DNA from: Bacteroidota bacterium | GTDB lineage: Bacteria; Bacteroidota; Ignavibacteria; Tepidaquicellales; Tepidaquicellaceae | Reading direction: 5' to 3' | Assembly (NCBI GenBank): GCA_018266835.1 | Contig: JAFDZP010000002.1 | Coordinates: 1,525,302-1,589,301, forward strand | Length of the DNA: 64,000 nt | Shown: positions 16,560 through 27,096 of the stretch, one piece after another | How positions within the stretch are numbered: position 1 is the first letter of the stretch | Layout: each line of letters starts with the position of its first letter | Notes under the pieces: model-generated | The model's database searches: none | What the model was told of the DNA's origin: nothing | Seen by the model: the letters and a program-made list of their open reading frames with translations, nothing else | Position numbers and translations under genes: made by a program

Positions 16560-18458
16560 TTACTTCATGAGTATCATTTTTTTTACATCGGTAAATCCGT
16601 TCACGTTCATCCTGTAAAAATATGTTCCTCCCGGCAAGCCTGTAGCATTAAAACCTATCAGATAGCTTCCGGCAGTTTTATACTCGTTTACAATATTCAA
16701 AACTTCCTTTCCAAGTACATCATACAAAACAATATTTACAAATCCTTCTTCAGCAACATTGTATTTTATGTTTGTTGACGGATTGAAAGGATTTGGAAAA
16801 TTTTGTGCCAGTTCATAACTTTTAATTACTGTATTGTTAGGGGTTGTATTTACTAATGTACCTGAACATCCTGCGGCAACCCAGATGTTGATAGGACCGT
16901 TTTCAGGATACAGTGCAAAGCAGCTGTCATTATCTGCAAACCTGTAACCTGCACGAGGACCAACGGTTTCCGAGGTTGCATCAATTGCATTCATCTTTGA
17001 TAAGTGAGTTGTTACTCCTTGTGAATTTACTGTGACATAATGAATGTTATCAATGGCGCTGCTTGTTTCGAAAGTGAAGTAGTGCATGTTTGAATTTCTT
17101 CTTCCCATTATATCGGGCGGGTAATTCGGGTCTGTGCCGCTTCCCCAGAGTGTACTTTCACCTGCAAGCACTGCAAAGTTTCCGAAGTTCAATGTTCTGA
17201 AATACTTAACATTCCAGTTTGAAGAAGTGAGCTGCCTGAATACACAAATTACACTTCCGTTAGTATTTCCATTGGAAGATAATCTTGCATGTGATTTCGG
17301 ATCAGTGGTGTTAGAGCCGTATTGATAGTGTCCCTGAGTTGGTGGTGTACCGTTTATATCGGATTTTGCAAAAAATATTCTGTTGCTATCAGGAACTCCG
17401 CTGAACGATACTACAAGGGAATCGCTGGTGCCGTTTCTTATATAGGCAATATCAGAGTAAAGTGTTCTGTAATAATTTGCAGGGGCTACTGCGCATTGCC
17501 ACCAGTAATTTCCTGACATGTAGGAAACTGCCGGCGCTGTTGCAGCGTAAGGATTTGTTATTCTTGCGAATCTTTGTGTGTTAACTCTTATGCTGGTAGC
17601 ACTTACTGAATCATAAGAACAGACCAGATATAAATAAGCGTTGCTAGGATAATTTGCGTTGTCGGAAGTGATTCTTATATTATAGTATCTTCGTGTGGCT
17701 TCAACATCCGGCCATGAGAGAACAAAAAATGCTCCTGCGAATGTAGGTGCCTGCAATACTATACCGCCTGTTAAATATGTGCTTGTTGTTGAAGATCTGT
17801 ATCCGTAAACAGTCCAGATATATTTTTGTCCGGTGGTATTTTCAATGATTTCCATATCAAGATCTTCATAGGAGATCTTGTCTGTTCCGCCCAGTGAGGC
17901 ATATGCATATCCTGTCCACGATAATCCGCCGTCAGTAGAGTAAGTCCAGCGTAAAGAATCAGGACTGCTGGCATTTGCGGAATATACGTAGCATACCCAT
18001 ATCTTACCTGCTGTAGTTCCTCTTTCTTCAACGGCAATTGCCATAGCTTTAAGAGTTACTGCGGGGTTATTGAGTATTCTTGTATTTCCGATTAAGTCTA
18101 TTTGCGGATGTGTGTTTTCAGGTGCCGGAGATATTGTACCTCCAATGTAGCTATCTTCAGAGAACTTATCGCCTCTTTCAAGTGCGAGTCTGCGTTCAAG
18201 TTCAGATAGTTGATTTCTGTTGGCAGAGTTATCCGCTGCTTTCAGATTTTTGATTTGCTCAATCAGATTTATTTCAGTCTGACTTTTTTCTTTGACTGCC
18301 CGTAAGCCCGTAATATCGTTGTAGCTGGTTGTATTATTGCCCTGGTAAATTTGTAGAGCAGTGTTGTTGGGAGTGAGCTCTTGTGAGAAAATAGAAGTTG
18401 TATTCATCAGTGCAAACATCATCAGGATAAAGAGAAAAAACAAAGTACACGTTTTCAT
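16560..18458 (-). CDS. Secreted T9SS cargo protein of unknown function
   Basis: The 632-residue protein has a signal peptide (FFLFILMMFALMNTTSIF then SQ), a roughly 70-residue charged segment that may form a coiled coil (EKSQTEINLIEQIKNLKAAD), a long Ser/Thr/Tyr-rich beta domain with no recognised enzyme motif, and a C-terminal T9SS type A sorting domain (NFPNPFNPSTNIKYNVAEEG ... VKKMILMK). The start is supported by a strong Shine-Dalgarno, AAGGAGG at 18470-18464, five bases upstream of ATG, which is unusual in this window. Likely surface-attached or released. Confidence 0.85.
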   Translation of the reverse strand: MKTCTLFFLFILMMFALMNTTSIFSQELTPNNTALQIYQGNNTTSYNDITGLRAVKEKSQTEINLIEQIKNLKAADNSANRNQLSELERRLALERGDKFSEDSYIGGTISPAPENTHPQIDLIGNTRILNNPAVTLKAMAIAVEERGTTAGKIWVCYVYSANASSPDSLRWTYSTDGGLSWTGYAYASLGGTDKISYEDLDMEIIENTTGQKYIWTVYGYRSSTTSTYLTGGIVLQAPTFAGAFFVLSWPDVEATRRYYNIRITSDNANYPSNAYLYLVCSYDSVSATSIRVNTQRFARITNPYAATAPAVSYMSGNYWWQCAVAPANYYRTLYSDIAYIRNGTSDSLVVSFSGVPDSNRIFFAKSDINGTPPTQGHYQYGSNTTDPKSHARLSSNGNTNGSVICVFRQLTSSNWNVKYFRTLNFGNFAVLAGESTLWGSGTDPNYPPDIMGRRNSNMHYFTFETSSAIDNIHYVTVNSQGVTTHLSKMNAIDATSETVGPRAGYRFADNDSCFALYPENGPINIWVAAGCSGTLVNTTPNNTVIKSYELAQNFPNPFNPSTNIKYNVAEEGFVNIVLYDVLGKEVLNIVNEYKTAGSYLIGFNATGLPGGTYFYRMNVNGFTDVKKMILMK

Positions 18459-18889
18459 TTTAACCTCCTTTAATTTTTTAATGTGTTTTTATGTGAAGAG
18501 TTTTGCCTCCTTTTAAATTTTATTATGAATCGATTATCAAAAATTTAGCGGTACTAAATATTATTTATAAGTCAAATAATACTGACTTAACCGTTTTTAC
18601 CTATGAAAAATAAAAATTTGAAAACAACATTAACACAAATTAAAAATTTTATTCTTGAATAAAAAAAATTAATGTTATAACTTGCCGTTCACTTCCTGAT
18701 AAAATTTCAACAGTTTACTTTTCAATTCATCAGTTGGTTAAATAGTTTATAAGGGATAAAGTTTTCACTGCAAAATTATTTGCAAATTAACCTGTAAAAT
18801 AATAACGATTGTAAAAACAGGGCTTTGCAAACTATTTTAGTATAATGTAAATCATAAATAAAAGTCAATAGTGATATTTTTTAAAACTG

Positions 18890-18921
18890 TTTGCATTTCA
18901 AAAAGAGTTCTATTAATTTTG
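18890..18921 (+). promoter_or_regulatory. Probable Bacteroidota-type promoter for ribonucleotide reductase
   Basis: TTTG (18890-18893), 20 bases, then TAATTTTG (18914-18921) matches the -33 TTTG / -7 TAnnTTTG consensus described for Bacteroidota. It points at the class II ribonucleotide reductase, leaving a leader of about 130 bases. The remainder of the 599-base gap (18459-19057) is very AT-rich; no gene, cobalamin riboswitch or NrdR box was found in it by eye. Confidence 0.45.
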
Positions 18922-19057
18922 AATTCATAACCCTAATTTCGATGCGTTATTTTACTCCCCCAAAGAAAAATTTATTATTAATTATTGCTCCGGTTATAAA
19001 TAGTTAATACTAAATTTTTCTTAATTACTTTTTTTTAATTTTTTTAATCTTCCCTGC

Positions 19058-22000
19058 ATGAAAATAAAAAGACTTCTTGTCGATAAAGGCAGAACGGCCT
19101 TTGAAATGATAGAATTCGAAAAGAGAACTTCTGTTATCCGAAACCCGGATGGTTCGATCGTATTTGAGATGAATGATATTATGGTACCGAAACAATGGTC
19201 GCAGGTTGCGACCGATATTCTTGCGCAGAAATATTTCCGCAAGGCAGGTGTTCCCAAACATTTAAAGAAGGTTGAAGAGAAAGGTGTTCCCGGGTGGCTT
19301 TGGCGCTCTGAACCCGACGAAGAAAAATTAAACTTAATTGTTGACGAAGAAAAATATACCTCAGAGACAGACTCACGCGAAGTTTTTCACAGACTTGCAG
19401 GATGCTGGACTTACTGGGGATGGAAACATAAATATTTCAATAACGAAGACGATGCAGTAAATTTTTATCAGGACCTATGCTATATGCTTGCAATGCAGAT
19501 GGCAGCTCCGAACTCACCGCAATGGTTCAACACCGGCCTTAACTGGGCATACGGCATTGCCGGACCTTCACAAGGTCACTACTATGTAGATGCTGAAACA
19601 GGGAAGCTTACAACATCTACCGATGCTTATACTCACCCGCAGCCTCATGCATGCTTTATTCAATCCGTCAGCGATGATTTAGTGAATGAAGGCGGCATTA
19701 TGGACCTTTGGGTTCGTGAAGCAAGATTATTCAAATACGGTTCAGGCACAGGCTCGAACTTCTCTAACTTAAGAGGTTCAGGCGAAAAATTATCCGGCGG
19801 CGGACGCTCATCGGGCTTAATGTCATTTTTAAAAATCGGTGACAGAAGCGCAGGCGCAATTAAATCCGGCGGAACAACACGCAGAGCTGCTAAGATGGTT
19901 ACACTTGATTTAGACCATCCCGATATCGAAGAATATGTAAACTGGAAAGTTGTTGAAGAAGAAAAAGTTGCTTCACTTGCAGCAGGTTCAAAATTACTGA
20001 ACATTCATCTTAATAAAATTATTAAGTCCTGCAATACAGTACATCCTGAAAACGACGGCTACGACAGAAAAACAAATAAAGCTCTTGCTCAGGCAATTAA
20101 CGAAGCAAGAAAAGCTTTCATACCGGAAAATTATATTGAGAGAGTAATTCAGTTAGCAAAGCTCGGTTACAAAGAATTAGAAATTCCTGTTTACGATTTA
20201 GACTGGAACTCAGAAGCATACTCAACAGTCTCAGGACAAAATTCAAACAACAGTGTAAGAGCAACGAACGAGTTTATGGAATCGGTTCTTGATGACAAGG
20301 ACTGGAATTTATACTGGAGAACTGAGCAAAGAAAAGCAAAGAAAGAAAACAGAGACCCTAAGCCTTGCAAGACAATGAAGGCAAGAGATTTATGGGGACA
20401 AATAGCTTACTCAGCATGGGCAAGCGCTGACCCGGGAATACAATTCCATACAACTATTAACGAATGGCATACATCACCTGCAGGCGGCGAGATAAAAGCA
20501 TCTAATCCATGCTCTGAATATATGTTCCTTGATGATACTGCTTGTAACCTTGCTTCATTGAACTTAATGAAGTTCTACGATTACGATAAACAGAAATTCG
20601 ATATAAATAAATACAGACATGCTGCTAGAATCTGGACGGTTGTATTGGAAATCAGTGTATTGATGGCTCAGTTCCCGAGCAAAGAAATTGCAACTTTATC
20701 ATACGATTACAGAACACTTGGTTTAGGATATGCAAACCTTGGCGCATTATTAATGGTGCAGGGAATTCCTTACGATTCACCCGAATCACTTGCAATCACT
20801 GGAGCGCTTACAGCAATTCTTCATATGACTGCTTACTCTACTTCTGCTGAAATGGCAAAGGAGCTTGGAGCTTTTGCAAGATACAATGATAACGCAGAAA
20901 ATATGCTCCGCGTAATAAGAAATCACAGAAGAGCAGCATACAACGTTTCATCAGAAGAATATGAAGGACTTTCAATCACTCCTCACGGAATAAATAAAAA
21001 ATATTGCCCTGAAGATCTGTTAAATGCAGCAAGAGAAGATGCTGATAAAGCATTGGAGCTTGGCGAAAAACACGGCTACAGAAATGCTCAGGTAACAGTT
21101 ATCGCTCCTACAGGTACAATCGGTCTTTTAATGGATTGCGATACAACAGGAGTTGAACCCGATTTTGCACTGGTGAAATTCAAAAAACTAGCAGGCGGCG
21201 GATATTTTAAAATTATAAATGAATCCGTTCCTCCGGCATTAAAGAAATTAGGTTATACTTCACATGAAATTGATGAGATAATAAAATATACAAAAGGACA
21301 CGGCTCGTTAATCGGCTGTCCTCATTTAAATGCGCAGTCATTAACAGATAAAGGATTCACAAAGGAAATTATTGCAATGTTGGAAAAATCGTTGCCAACG
21401 GTATTCGATATAAATTTTGCATTCAATAAATGGAGCTTAAGCGTTGCATTCTGTAAGAACGTTCTTGGCTTCTCTGAAGAGCAGCTTGAAGATCCGAACT
21501 TCAACATTTTAAAAGAATTAGGATTTACAAAAGAACAGGTAGAAGAAGCAAACGATTACATCTGCGGTACGATGACAGTTGAAGGCGCTCCTCACTTAAA
21601 AGAAGAGCACTATCCTATTTTTGACTGCGCTAACAAATGCGGCAAAAAAGGAAAGAGATATATAAAGACTGATGCTCACATAAAAATTATGGCAGCAGCA
21701 CAGCCGTTTATCTCCGGAGCAATTTCAAAGACAATCAATCTTCCTAACGAAGCAACGATTGAAGATATGAAGAATGCATACATGCTTTCATGGAAGTCAT
21801 GCTTAAAAGCAAATGCATTATACAGAGACGGTTCTAAATTATCTCAGCCGCTGAATTCAGTAACAGATGATGATTCTGCATCAACAACTGACGACGTTAC
21901 AGAAAATGTAGCAACGTTCACAAAGAACAATGACATTGTTAAAGTTGCAGAGAGAATTATTCACAGATACATTGCAAAGAGAAGAAAGTTACCGTTCAGA

Positions 22001-22702
22001 AGAAAAGGTTATACACAGAAAGCGAAGATCGGAAATCACTCTGTCTATTTAAGAACAGGGGAATACGAAAACGGACAGCTTGGCGAGATCTTTATCGATA
22101 TGCATAAAGAAGGCGCGGCCTTCAGAAGCTTAATGAACTGCTTTGCTATAGCTATTTCACTCGGACTTCAGCACGGAGTTCCGCTTGATGAATTTGTAGA
22201 TGCATTTGTATATACAAGATTCGAACCAAACGGAATTGTAATGGGAAATCCGAACATCAAAATGTCTACATCTATAATTGATTACATCTTCCGTGAGCTT
22301 GCAGTAACATATCTCGGCAGAAATGATTTATCTCACATACAACACGATGATGATTATAAAACTTCACCAATCGATGCGCTATCCAAATTAGAAAGCGAAG
22401 AAGATTTTGATGAAGAGGAAATTTACTCTGAAAGAATTATAGAAGAGAAGCATAAACCGCTTGATGCAGTTCCAACTTCATCAATTTCGATAAAGCCGGC
22501 TCCTGTTCAGGCAGCTGTAATAGATGCAGTTGCATCTAACGGTAAGGCAGTTGCAGGAAAAGCGAACATTGAAAAGATTAAGGAAGCAAAACTTAAAGGT
22601 TATACAGGCGATATCTGCCAGTCATGCGGAAGCGTTACAATGGTCCGCAACGGAACATGTTTAAAATGCGTGACCTGCGGCGAGACAAGCGGCTGCTCAT
22701 AA
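19058..22702 (+). CDS. nrdJ: Vitamin B12-dependent (class II) ribonucleotide reductase
   Basis: The 1214-residue protein reduces ribonucleotides to deoxyribonucleotides using adenosylcobalamin, so it works with or without oxygen. Landmarks: [20 protein letters not shown] near residue 150, [18 protein letters not shown], the radical-site loop [16 protein letters not shown] with Cys485, [20 protein letters not shown] near 690, a TSCPD-like region and a C-terminal Cys cluster ([26 protein letters not shown]) that acts as electron shuttle from thioredoxin. Length agrees with the long NrdJ form. It has its own promoter and terminator. A thioredoxin reductase gene (60922) is in the same window. Confidence 0.95.
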   Translation: MKIKRLLVDKGRTAFEMIEFEKRTSVIRNPDGSIVFEMNDIMVPKQWSQVATDILAQKYFRKAGVPKHLKKVEEKGVPGWLWRSEPDEEKLNLIVDEEKYTSETDSREVFHRLAGCWTYWGWKHKYFNNEDDAVNFYQDLCYMLAMQMAAPNSPQWFNTGLNWAYGIAGPSQGHYYVDAETGKLTTSTDAYTHPQPHACFIQSVSDDLVNEGGIMDLWVREARLFKYGSGTGSNFSNLRGSGEKLSGGGRSSGLMSFLKIGDRSAGAIKSGGTTRRAAKMVTLDLDHPDIEEYVNWKVVEEEKVASLAAGSKLLNIHLNKIIKSCNTVHPENDGYDRKTNKALAQAINEARKAFIPENYIERVIQLAKLGYKELEIPVYDLDWNSEAYSTVSGQNSNNSVRATNEFMESVLDDKDWNLYWRTEQRKAKKENRDPKPCKTMKARDLWGQIAYSAWASADPGIQFHTTINEWHTSPAGGEIKASNPCSEYMFLDDTACNLASLNLMKFYDYDKQKFDINKYRHAARIWTVVLEISVLMAQFPSKEIATLSYDYRTLGLGYANLGALLMVQGIPYDSPESLAITGALTAILHMTAYSTSAEMAKELGAFARYNDNAENMLRVIRNHRRAAYNVSSEEYEGLSITPHGINKKYCPEDLLNAAREDADKALELGEKHGYRNAQVTVIAPTGTIGLLMDCDTTGVEPDFALVKFKKLAGGGYFKIINESVPPALKKLGYTSHEIDEIIKYTKGHGSLIGCPHLNAQSLTDKGFTKEIIAMLEKSLPTVFDINFAFNKWSLSVAFCKNVLGFSEEQLEDPNFNILKELGFTKEQVEEANDYICGTMTVEGAPHLKEEHYPIFDCANKCGKKGKRYIKTDAHIKIMAAAQPFISGAISKTINLPNEATIEDMKNAYMLSWKSCLKANALYRDGSKLSQPLNSVTDDDSASTTDDVTENVATFTKNNDIVKVAERIIHRYIAKRRKLPFRRKGYTQKAKIGNHSVYLRTGEYENGQLGEIFIDMHKEGAAFRSLMNCFAIAISLGLQHGVPLDEFVDAFVYTRFEPNGIVMGNPNIKMSTSIIDYIFRELAVTYLGRNDLSHIQHDDDYKTSPIDALSKLESEEDFDEEEIYSERIIEEKHKPLDAVPTSSISIKPAPVQAAVIDAVASNGKAVAGKANIEKIKEAKLKGYTGDICQSCGSVTMVRNGTCLKCVTCGETSGCS

Positions 22703-22730
22703 TAACAGAATAAATATTTCGGAACTACAA

Positions 22731-22763
22731 AAATCCCGCTGACGAAAGGAGCGGGATTTTTTA
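22731..22763 (+). terminator. Terminator after nrdJ
   Basis: AAATCCCGCT (22731-22740) pairs perfectly with AGCGGGATTT (22750-22759), followed by TTTA. Confidence 0.9.
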
Positions 22764-22856
22764 TTTGTACACATCTTTATATGCCCTTAATTATATACCT
22801 TAAATTATTATAGCCTTAGGTCTTTTTTTTATTTAATATTTAATTTATATTTATAT

Positions 22857-23069
22857 ATGGATGGAACAGCATTAAATAAAGTTGTAGAAGATTTTAAATC
22901 TCTTAATTCTGAAGAAAAGGAATATGCATTAGAATTATTGCAAAATCAGGTTAATGAAGATTTTAGGAAAAAATTTCTTAAAAAAGCTAAAGTTATTGAC
23001 AAGAAATATTCTGAAGGTAAGTTAAAGCATGGCTCAGCGCAAGACTTATTAAATGATTTGGAATCATGA
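22857..23069 (+). CDS. Probable antitoxin of a RelE-type pair
   Basis: The 70-residue acidic/basic helical protein (LNSEEKEYALELLQNQVNED) has no named domain, but its stop codon overlaps the start of a RelE/ParE-like toxin gene (ATGA, 23066-23069), the normal arrangement of type II toxin-antitoxin modules. The C-terminal half (KYSEGKLKHGSAQDLLNDLE) looks like a toxin-wrapping helix; no DNA-binding fold is evident. It lies between nrdJ and recA with its own AT-rich upstream region. Confidence 0.7.
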   Translation: MDGTALNKVVEDFKSLNSEEKEYALELLQNQVNEDFRKKFLKKAKVIDKKYSEGKLKHGSAQDLLNDLES

Positions 23070-23335
23070 TAGAAATATTTTGGGATAATCATTTTAAGAA
23101 AGCTTATAAAAAAAGAACCCAAAATACACCTTACCTAAAAAGAAAACTCGCTATAGCAATTTTGAAATTTGAAAAAAATCCATTTGAAAAATCTCTAAAT
23201 ACTCATAAGCTTTCCGGCTCAATGAGTGAATATTGGTCTTTTAAAGTTGATTATAATTGTAGAATAATATTTAAATTTATAGATGAATCGAAAGTGATAT
23301 TTTATGATGTCGGTACACATGATCAGGTCTACTAA
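23066..23335 (+). CDS. RelE/ParE-family toxin
   Basis: The 89-residue basic protein shows the RelE-superfamily pattern: an N-terminal strand and helix (FWDNHFKKAYKKRT), HKLSGSMSEYWSFKVDYNCR, the strand RIIFKFIDESKVIFYDVGTH and a C-terminal DQVY. Family members cleave mRNA on the ribosome or poison gyrase; the Arg in YNCRIIF and the terminal His-Asp region are the likely functional positions. It overlaps the upstream antitoxin gene by four bases. The pair stops 81 bases before recA. Confidence 0.85.
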   Translation: MIEIFWDNHFKKAYKKRTQNTPYLKRKLAIAILKFEKNPFEKSLNTHKLSGSMSEYWSFKVDYNCRIIFKFIDESKVIFYDVGTHDQVY

Positions 23336-23376
23336 AAATTCTCATCTTATGGGAATATCTATATAAGAATTCTTCC

Positions 23377-23384
23377 TAACTTTG
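23377..23384 (+). promoter_or_regulatory. Candidate -7 element upstream of recA
   Basis: TAACTTTG matches the TAnnTTTG consensus and is 32 bases before the recA ATG. No convincing TTTG lies at the expected distance upstream, and no LexA-like palindrome was recognised. Confidence 0.3.
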
Positions 23385-23416
23385 TATAATTAAAAAACAA
23401 ATAAAATAACAAACAT

Positions 23417-24505
23417 ATGGCTGAAGATAATAGCATGAAATTGCGCTCTCTTGAAATCGCAATGGAGCAAATCGAAAAAGATCACGGTAAAGGCGCTGTG
23501 ATGAAACTCGGCGATAAACCGATTGCAAAGCTTGAAGCTATTTCTACCGGTTCAATTTCGCTCGACTCTGCATTAGGAATCGGCGGAGTACCAAGAGGAA
23601 GAATTATTGAGATTTACGGACCTGAATCTTCAGGTAAAACCACAGTTTGTCTTCACATCATTGCTGAGGCAATGAGAAACGGCGGACTTGCTGCATTCAT
23701 CGATACAGAACATGCTCTCGATACAGGTTATGCGCAGAAACTTGGAGTTGATGTCGGAAACCTTTTAATATCTCAGCCGGAATACGGCGAGCAGGCATTG
23801 GAAATCTGTGAAACACTTGTAAGAAGTAATGCATTGGATGTGATTGTAGTTGACTCAGTTGCAGCACTTACACCAAGAGCTGAAATTGAAGGCGAGATGG
23901 GTGATGCAGTTATGGGTATGCAGGCAAGACTGATGTCACAGGCATTGAGAAAATTAACAGCGGCTGTTTCAAAATCAAATGTAGTTCTGATTTTTACAAA
24001 TCAGCTCAGAGATAAAATCGGAGTTATGTTCGGAAGTCCCGAAACAACTACCGGAGGTAAAGCGCTTAAGTTCTACGCATCTATCAGAATGGATATCAGA
24101 AGAATTGCTGCTATCAAAGACGGTACTGATGTAGTCGGTAACAGAACGAAAGTGAAAATTGTAAAGAATAAAGTTGCTCCGCCGTTCAAAGAAGTTGAAT
24201 TCGATATCATGTACAACGAAGGAATTTCCAAGATGGGTGACTTAGTTGACTTCGCAGTGAACAAAGAAATTATCAAAAAAGGCGGCGCATGGTTTACATA
24301 CGGCGAAATGAGAATGCAGGGTAAAGAAGGCGTGAAGAAAGCATTGATGGAAGACAGAGAAACATTGAAGAAATTATATGCTGAGGTAAAATTAGCTGCA
24401 GGAATAACTGATAACGCTTCTAACGGAGTGCCGGAATCAAACGGCTCTGCCAAGAAAGCTAAAGATGAAAACAAAGAAGAAGTAAAAGAGAAAGCCAAGA
24501 AGTAA
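23417..24505 (+). CDS. recA: Recombinase RecA
   Basis: The 362-residue protein is the DNA strand-exchange recombinase and SOS co-protease. Walker A is GPESSGKTT (residues 68-76); Walker B is [10 protein letters not shown]; the loop [15 protein letters not shown] and the ssDNA-binding [19 protein letters not shown] are intact. The last 30 residues form the usual flexible tail, but Lys-rich ([17 protein letters not shown]) rather than acidic as in E. coli. It is followed by a strong terminator and then recX. Confidence 0.97.
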   Translation: MAEDNSMKLRSLEIAMEQIEKDHGKGAVMKLGDKPIAKLEAISTGSISLDSALGIGGVPRGRIIEIYGPESSGKTTVCLHIIAEAMRNGGLAAFIDTEHALDTGYAQKLGVDVGNLLISQPEYGEQALEICETLVRSNALDVIVVDSVAALTPRAEIEGEMGDAVMGMQARLMSQALRKLTAAVSKSNVVLIFTNQLRDKIGVMFGSPETTTGGKALKFYASIRMDIRRIAAIKDGTDVVGNRTKVKIVKNKVAPPFKEVEFDIMYNEGISKMGDLVDFAVNKEIIKKGGAWFTYGEMRMQGKEGVKKALMEDRETLKKLYAEVKLAAGITDNASNGVPESNGSAKKAKDENKEEVKEKAKK

Positions 24506-24554
24506 ATTCAAAGAAGTAATTTAACATAAATTTCAATATTAAATTTTTTAAAGA

Positions 24555-24589
24555 GACCGTTAGTTCGCTGAATTAACGGTCTTTTTTTT
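24555..24589 (+). terminator. Terminator between recA and recX
   Basis: GACCGTTA (24555-24562) pairs with TAACGGTC (24574-24581), followed by eight Ts. The recX start codon is only 14 bases beyond the T-run, so recX expression probably depends on read-through from recA. Confidence 0.9.
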
Positions 24590-24603
24590 GTAGTTTAGTA
24601 AGC

Positions 24604-25233
24604 ATGGAAATCACAAAAATTGAGCAGCAGTTAAAAAACACAGCGCGGTATAATATTTATATCGACGGTGAGTTTGTATTAGGAGTTTATGATGACACAC
24701 TTCTGAAATACCAGCTTAGAAAAGGTGATGAAATCACCGCTGAAAAACTTGCTGAGCTAAGAGCTTACGATGAATACAATTACGGGAAAAGTATAGCGTA
24801 TAAATTTCTATCATACAAACCCCGAAGCATAAAAGAAGTAAAGAATAAGCTCACCTATAAAAAAATTTCCAAGGAGTCCGTTGAAAAGATAATAGAGCAT
24901 TTGAAAAAGTATCAGTTCCTGAATGATGAATCGTATGCTAAGATGTACCTTGAGCAGAAGACTAATTCAAAAGGAATGGGAAAGAGCATGGTTACTTTTA
25001 AAATGATTGATAAAGGCATCGATAAAGAAATGATTGCCAAAGTTATTGAAGAAAACTATCCCGAAGATAAACAGATTGAAGCCGGAAAAAAGCTTCTAGA
25101 AAAATATCTCAAGAAAAAACAGAAAATTGAAGATAAGAACGAGCTGAAAAGGAAGTGCTCCCAGTACCTGTTTTCAAGAGGATTCAGCTATTCTGTGATC
25201 GGGAAAATACTGGAAATTCCTGAAAGCAATTAA
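24604..25233 (+). CDS. recX: Regulatory protein RecX
   Basis: The 209-residue helical protein has the RecX pattern: an N-terminal beta-rich part (RYNIYIDGEFVLGVYDDTLL), then three-helix repeats with YKFLSYKPRSIKEVKNKL, LKKYQFLNDESYAKMYLEQK and QYLFSRGFSYSVIGKIL. RecX binds RecA filaments and limits their extension. Its place immediately after recA supports the assignment. The only gap between them is a strong terminator. Confidence 0.93.
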   Translation: MEITKIEQQLKNTARYNIYIDGEFVLGVYDDTLLKYQLRKGDEITAEKLAELRAYDEYNYGKSIAYKFLSYKPRSIKEVKNKLTYKKISKESVEKIIEHLKKYQFLNDESYAKMYLEQKTNSKGMGKSMVTFKMIDKGIDKEMIAKVIEENYPEDKQIEAGKKLLEKYLKKKQKIEDKNELKRKCSQYLFSRGFSYSVIGKILEIPESN

Positions 25234-25308
25234 AAAACTTCATTTTATTGAAAAATCCGCTATAAAAGACGTTGAATAAGTTATCCAAAATGGGTATATT
25301 ACAGATTA

Positions 25309-25382
25309 CGGAGCGTAGCGTAGCCCGGTATCGCGCCAGTTTTGGGAACTGGAGGCCGCAGGTTCGAATCCTGCCGTTCCGA
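25309..25382 (+). tRNA. tRNA-Pro (anticodon TGG)
   Basis: The 74-base cloverleaf has acceptor arms CGGAGCG/CGTTCCG, an anticodon stem CCAGT/ACTGG with loop TTTGGGA giving anticodon TGG, a T-arm GCAGG-TTCGAAT-CCTGC and discriminator A. The CCA end is not encoded (genome reads CAC). It lies between recX and pyrD with a terminator just after it. Confidence 0.95.
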
Positions 25383-25403
25383 CACAAATTATGAACAAAT
25401 TTA

Positions 25404-25440
25404 AAAAAGTCCTTGGATTATCCTTCAGGGACTTTTTTTT
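25404..25440 (+). terminator. Terminator after tRNA-Pro
   Basis: AAAAAGTCC (25404-25412) pairs with GGACTTTTT (25429-25437), with a run of eight Ts. It separates the tRNA from pyrD, which starts 13 bases later. Confidence 0.8.
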
Positions 25441-25452
25441 TAGCATTTTCAA

Positions 25453-26466
25453 ATGTATAAAATAATAATACGACCAATATTATTTTTATTTGACTCTGAA
25501 AAAGTTCATAACTTTACTTTAAGCTTTGTATCGAAGTTTACATTTTTACATCCGCTCTTTAAAATATTTTCCGGAAGCAATAAAACTGAACCGGTAAATA
25601 TAAACGGACTTGTTTTCATAAACCGATTGGGACTTGCTGCGGGATTTGATAAGAACGCAGTAGCATTACGATTCTGGAATGCGCTCGGACTTTCTCATGC
25701 AGAAATCGGTACAGTTACTCCGCTTCCGCAGAGCGGAAGCGAGAAGCTAAGACTCTTCAGGCTCAAAAAAGATTTTGGTATTATAAATCGCATGGGCTTT
25801 AACAACAAAGGAGCCGATGAAATAAGAAAGAACATACTTGCTTCGAAGAAATATCTTTCAAAAGATTTTATCGTAGGAGTAAATATAGGGAAGAATAAAA
25901 ACACTCCAAACGAAGAAGCCGTGAATGATTATATTACGTGTTTCAAAAAAATGTATGGCGTTGCTGATTACTTTACGATTAACATCTCTTCTCCCAATAC
26001 AAAAGGACTACGAGAACTGCAGGAAGAAGAGAGTCTGAAAGATCTGCTTACTAAAATTAAAAATCTGAACAAGTCACTTTCCGAATTTAAAGATGAAAAA
26101 AACATCTTTGTAAAAATTGCTCCCGATATAAATGATGAACAGATAAGAATTATTTATAACACAGTCAGTGAAGCCGGTATCACAGGTATCATATTAACGA
26201 ACACTACGATTACAAGAAACAATCTCAAAGAAAAAATCAACGAAGCAGGCGGACTAAGCGGCAAGCCGCTTAAAAAAATGGCAGATGAAGTTTTACAAAA
26301 ATTTCATAAATTAAATACTGATAACAAACTTATTCTAGTCGGAGTCGGCGGCGTGTTTACTAAAGATCATTATGATAAAAAAATAAGTAACGGTGCATCA
26401 TTGGTGCAGATCTATACGGGAATGATTTACGAAGGTCCCGGTATTGTCAAAAAACTATTAAATTAA
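25453..26466 (+). CDS. pyrD: Dihydroorotate dehydrogenase (quinone), class 2
   Basis: The 337-residue flavoprotein oxidises dihydroorotate to orotate in pyrimidine synthesis, passing electrons to membrane quinones. The class 2 type is shown by the N-terminal amphipathic region (RPILFLFDSEKVHNFTLSF) and by the catalytic serine in NISSPNTKGLRELQ (about residues 178-191). FMN/substrate motifs LGLAAGFDKNA (59-69), EIGTVTPLPQSG, INRMGFNNKG, ILTNTT and GGLSGKPL are present. The rhomboid gene starts one base after its stop, suggesting coupling. Confidence 0.95.
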   Translation: MYKIIIRPILFLFDSEKVHNFTLSFVSKFTFLHPLFKIFSGSNKTEPVNINGLVFINRLGLAAGFDKNAVALRFWNALGLSHAEIGTVTPLPQSGSEKLRLFRLKKDFGIINRMGFNNKGADEIRKNILASKKYLSKDFIVGVNIGKNKNTPNEEAVNDYITCFKKMYGVADYFTINISSPNTKGLRELQEEESLKDLLTKIKNLNKSLSEFKDEKNIFVKIAPDINDEQIRIIYNTVSEAGITGIILTNTTITRNNLKEKINEAGGLSGKPLKKMADEVLQKFHKLNTDNKLILVGVGGVFTKDHYDKKISNGASLVQIYTGMIYEGPGIVKKLLN

Positions 26467-26467
26467 A

Positions 26468-27091
26468 ATGAATTCTCCCGTAACGTTTACATTACTCTTT
26501 GCAAATATTGCTATATCTCTGTGGGCATTTTACAGCAACCCTATTTACTTCGAAAGATTTTCAGAATGGCCTTACCAGATAATTCACGAAAAAAGATATT
26601 ACCAGGTTCTTACTTCTGCGTTCCTGCACGCTAACTTCATGCATTTATTTTTTAATATGCTGGCGCTCTTTTCGTTTGGAGTTTTTCTGGAAACGGTTTT
26701 CAGAAACAGCTTCGGTGAAATTTACGGCAGTCTATACTTCTTTATTATTTATTTCGTCAGCTTATTCCTGGGTTCACTGCTTACAGTTGTCTTCAATTAT
26801 AAAAATCCTATGTATGTTGCAGTCGGCGCATCAGGCGCTGTATCGGGAGTGGTATTTGCTTACGTAATTCTTTTCCCTATGAATACTATCGGAGTCTTCT
26901 TCGTCCCCATGCCTGCATTTATTTTTGCTTTCATTTACATCGGAGCATCCATCTGGGGTATGAAAAGCAAGTTCGGAAACATAGGACATGAAGCTCACTT
27001 AGGCGGAGCAATTGGCGGGGTGATATCCACCATTATCCTCATTCCCGATGCACCAAGAATTTTTCTTGCAAACTTCGGAATTCAGATTTAA
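26468..27091 (+). CDS. Rhomboid-family intramembrane serine protease
   Basis: The 207-residue protein has six predicted membrane helices and the rhomboid catalytic pattern: HANFMHLFFNM with HxxxN (His59/Asn63), GASGAVSG with nucleophile Ser122, and HEAHLGGAIGG with catalytic His177. Rhomboids cleave membrane proteins within the bilayer; no substrate can be inferred. It begins one base after pyrD and is convergent with kmo, only five bases from the latter's stop. Confidence 0.92.
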   Translation: MNSPVTFTLLFANIAISLWAFYSNPIYFERFSEWPYQIIHEKRYYQVLTSAFLHANFMHLFFNMLALFSFGVFLETVFRNSFGEIYGSLYFFIIYFVSLFLGSLLTVVFNYKNPMYVAVGASGAVSGVVFAYVILFPMNTIGVFFVPMPAFIFAFIYIGASIWGMKSKFGNIGHEAHLGGAIGGVISTIILIPDAPRIFLANFGIQI

Positions 27092-27096
27092 ACTTT

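Noticed and set aside
18459-19057. Cobalamin riboswitch upstream of the B12-dependent reductase
   Set aside because: No B12-box-like sequence or suitable stems were found; the region is plain AT-rich with one promoter-like element.
19660-20004. 114-codon antisense frame within nrdJ
   Set aside because: It is Pro/Ser-rich antisense of conserved ribonucleotide reductase sequence, with no start signal.
25184-25387. 67-codon frame on the minus strand over the tRNA
   Set aside because: It is the antisense of tRNA-Pro and the end of recX; translated tRNA sequences of this type are a common false gene call.
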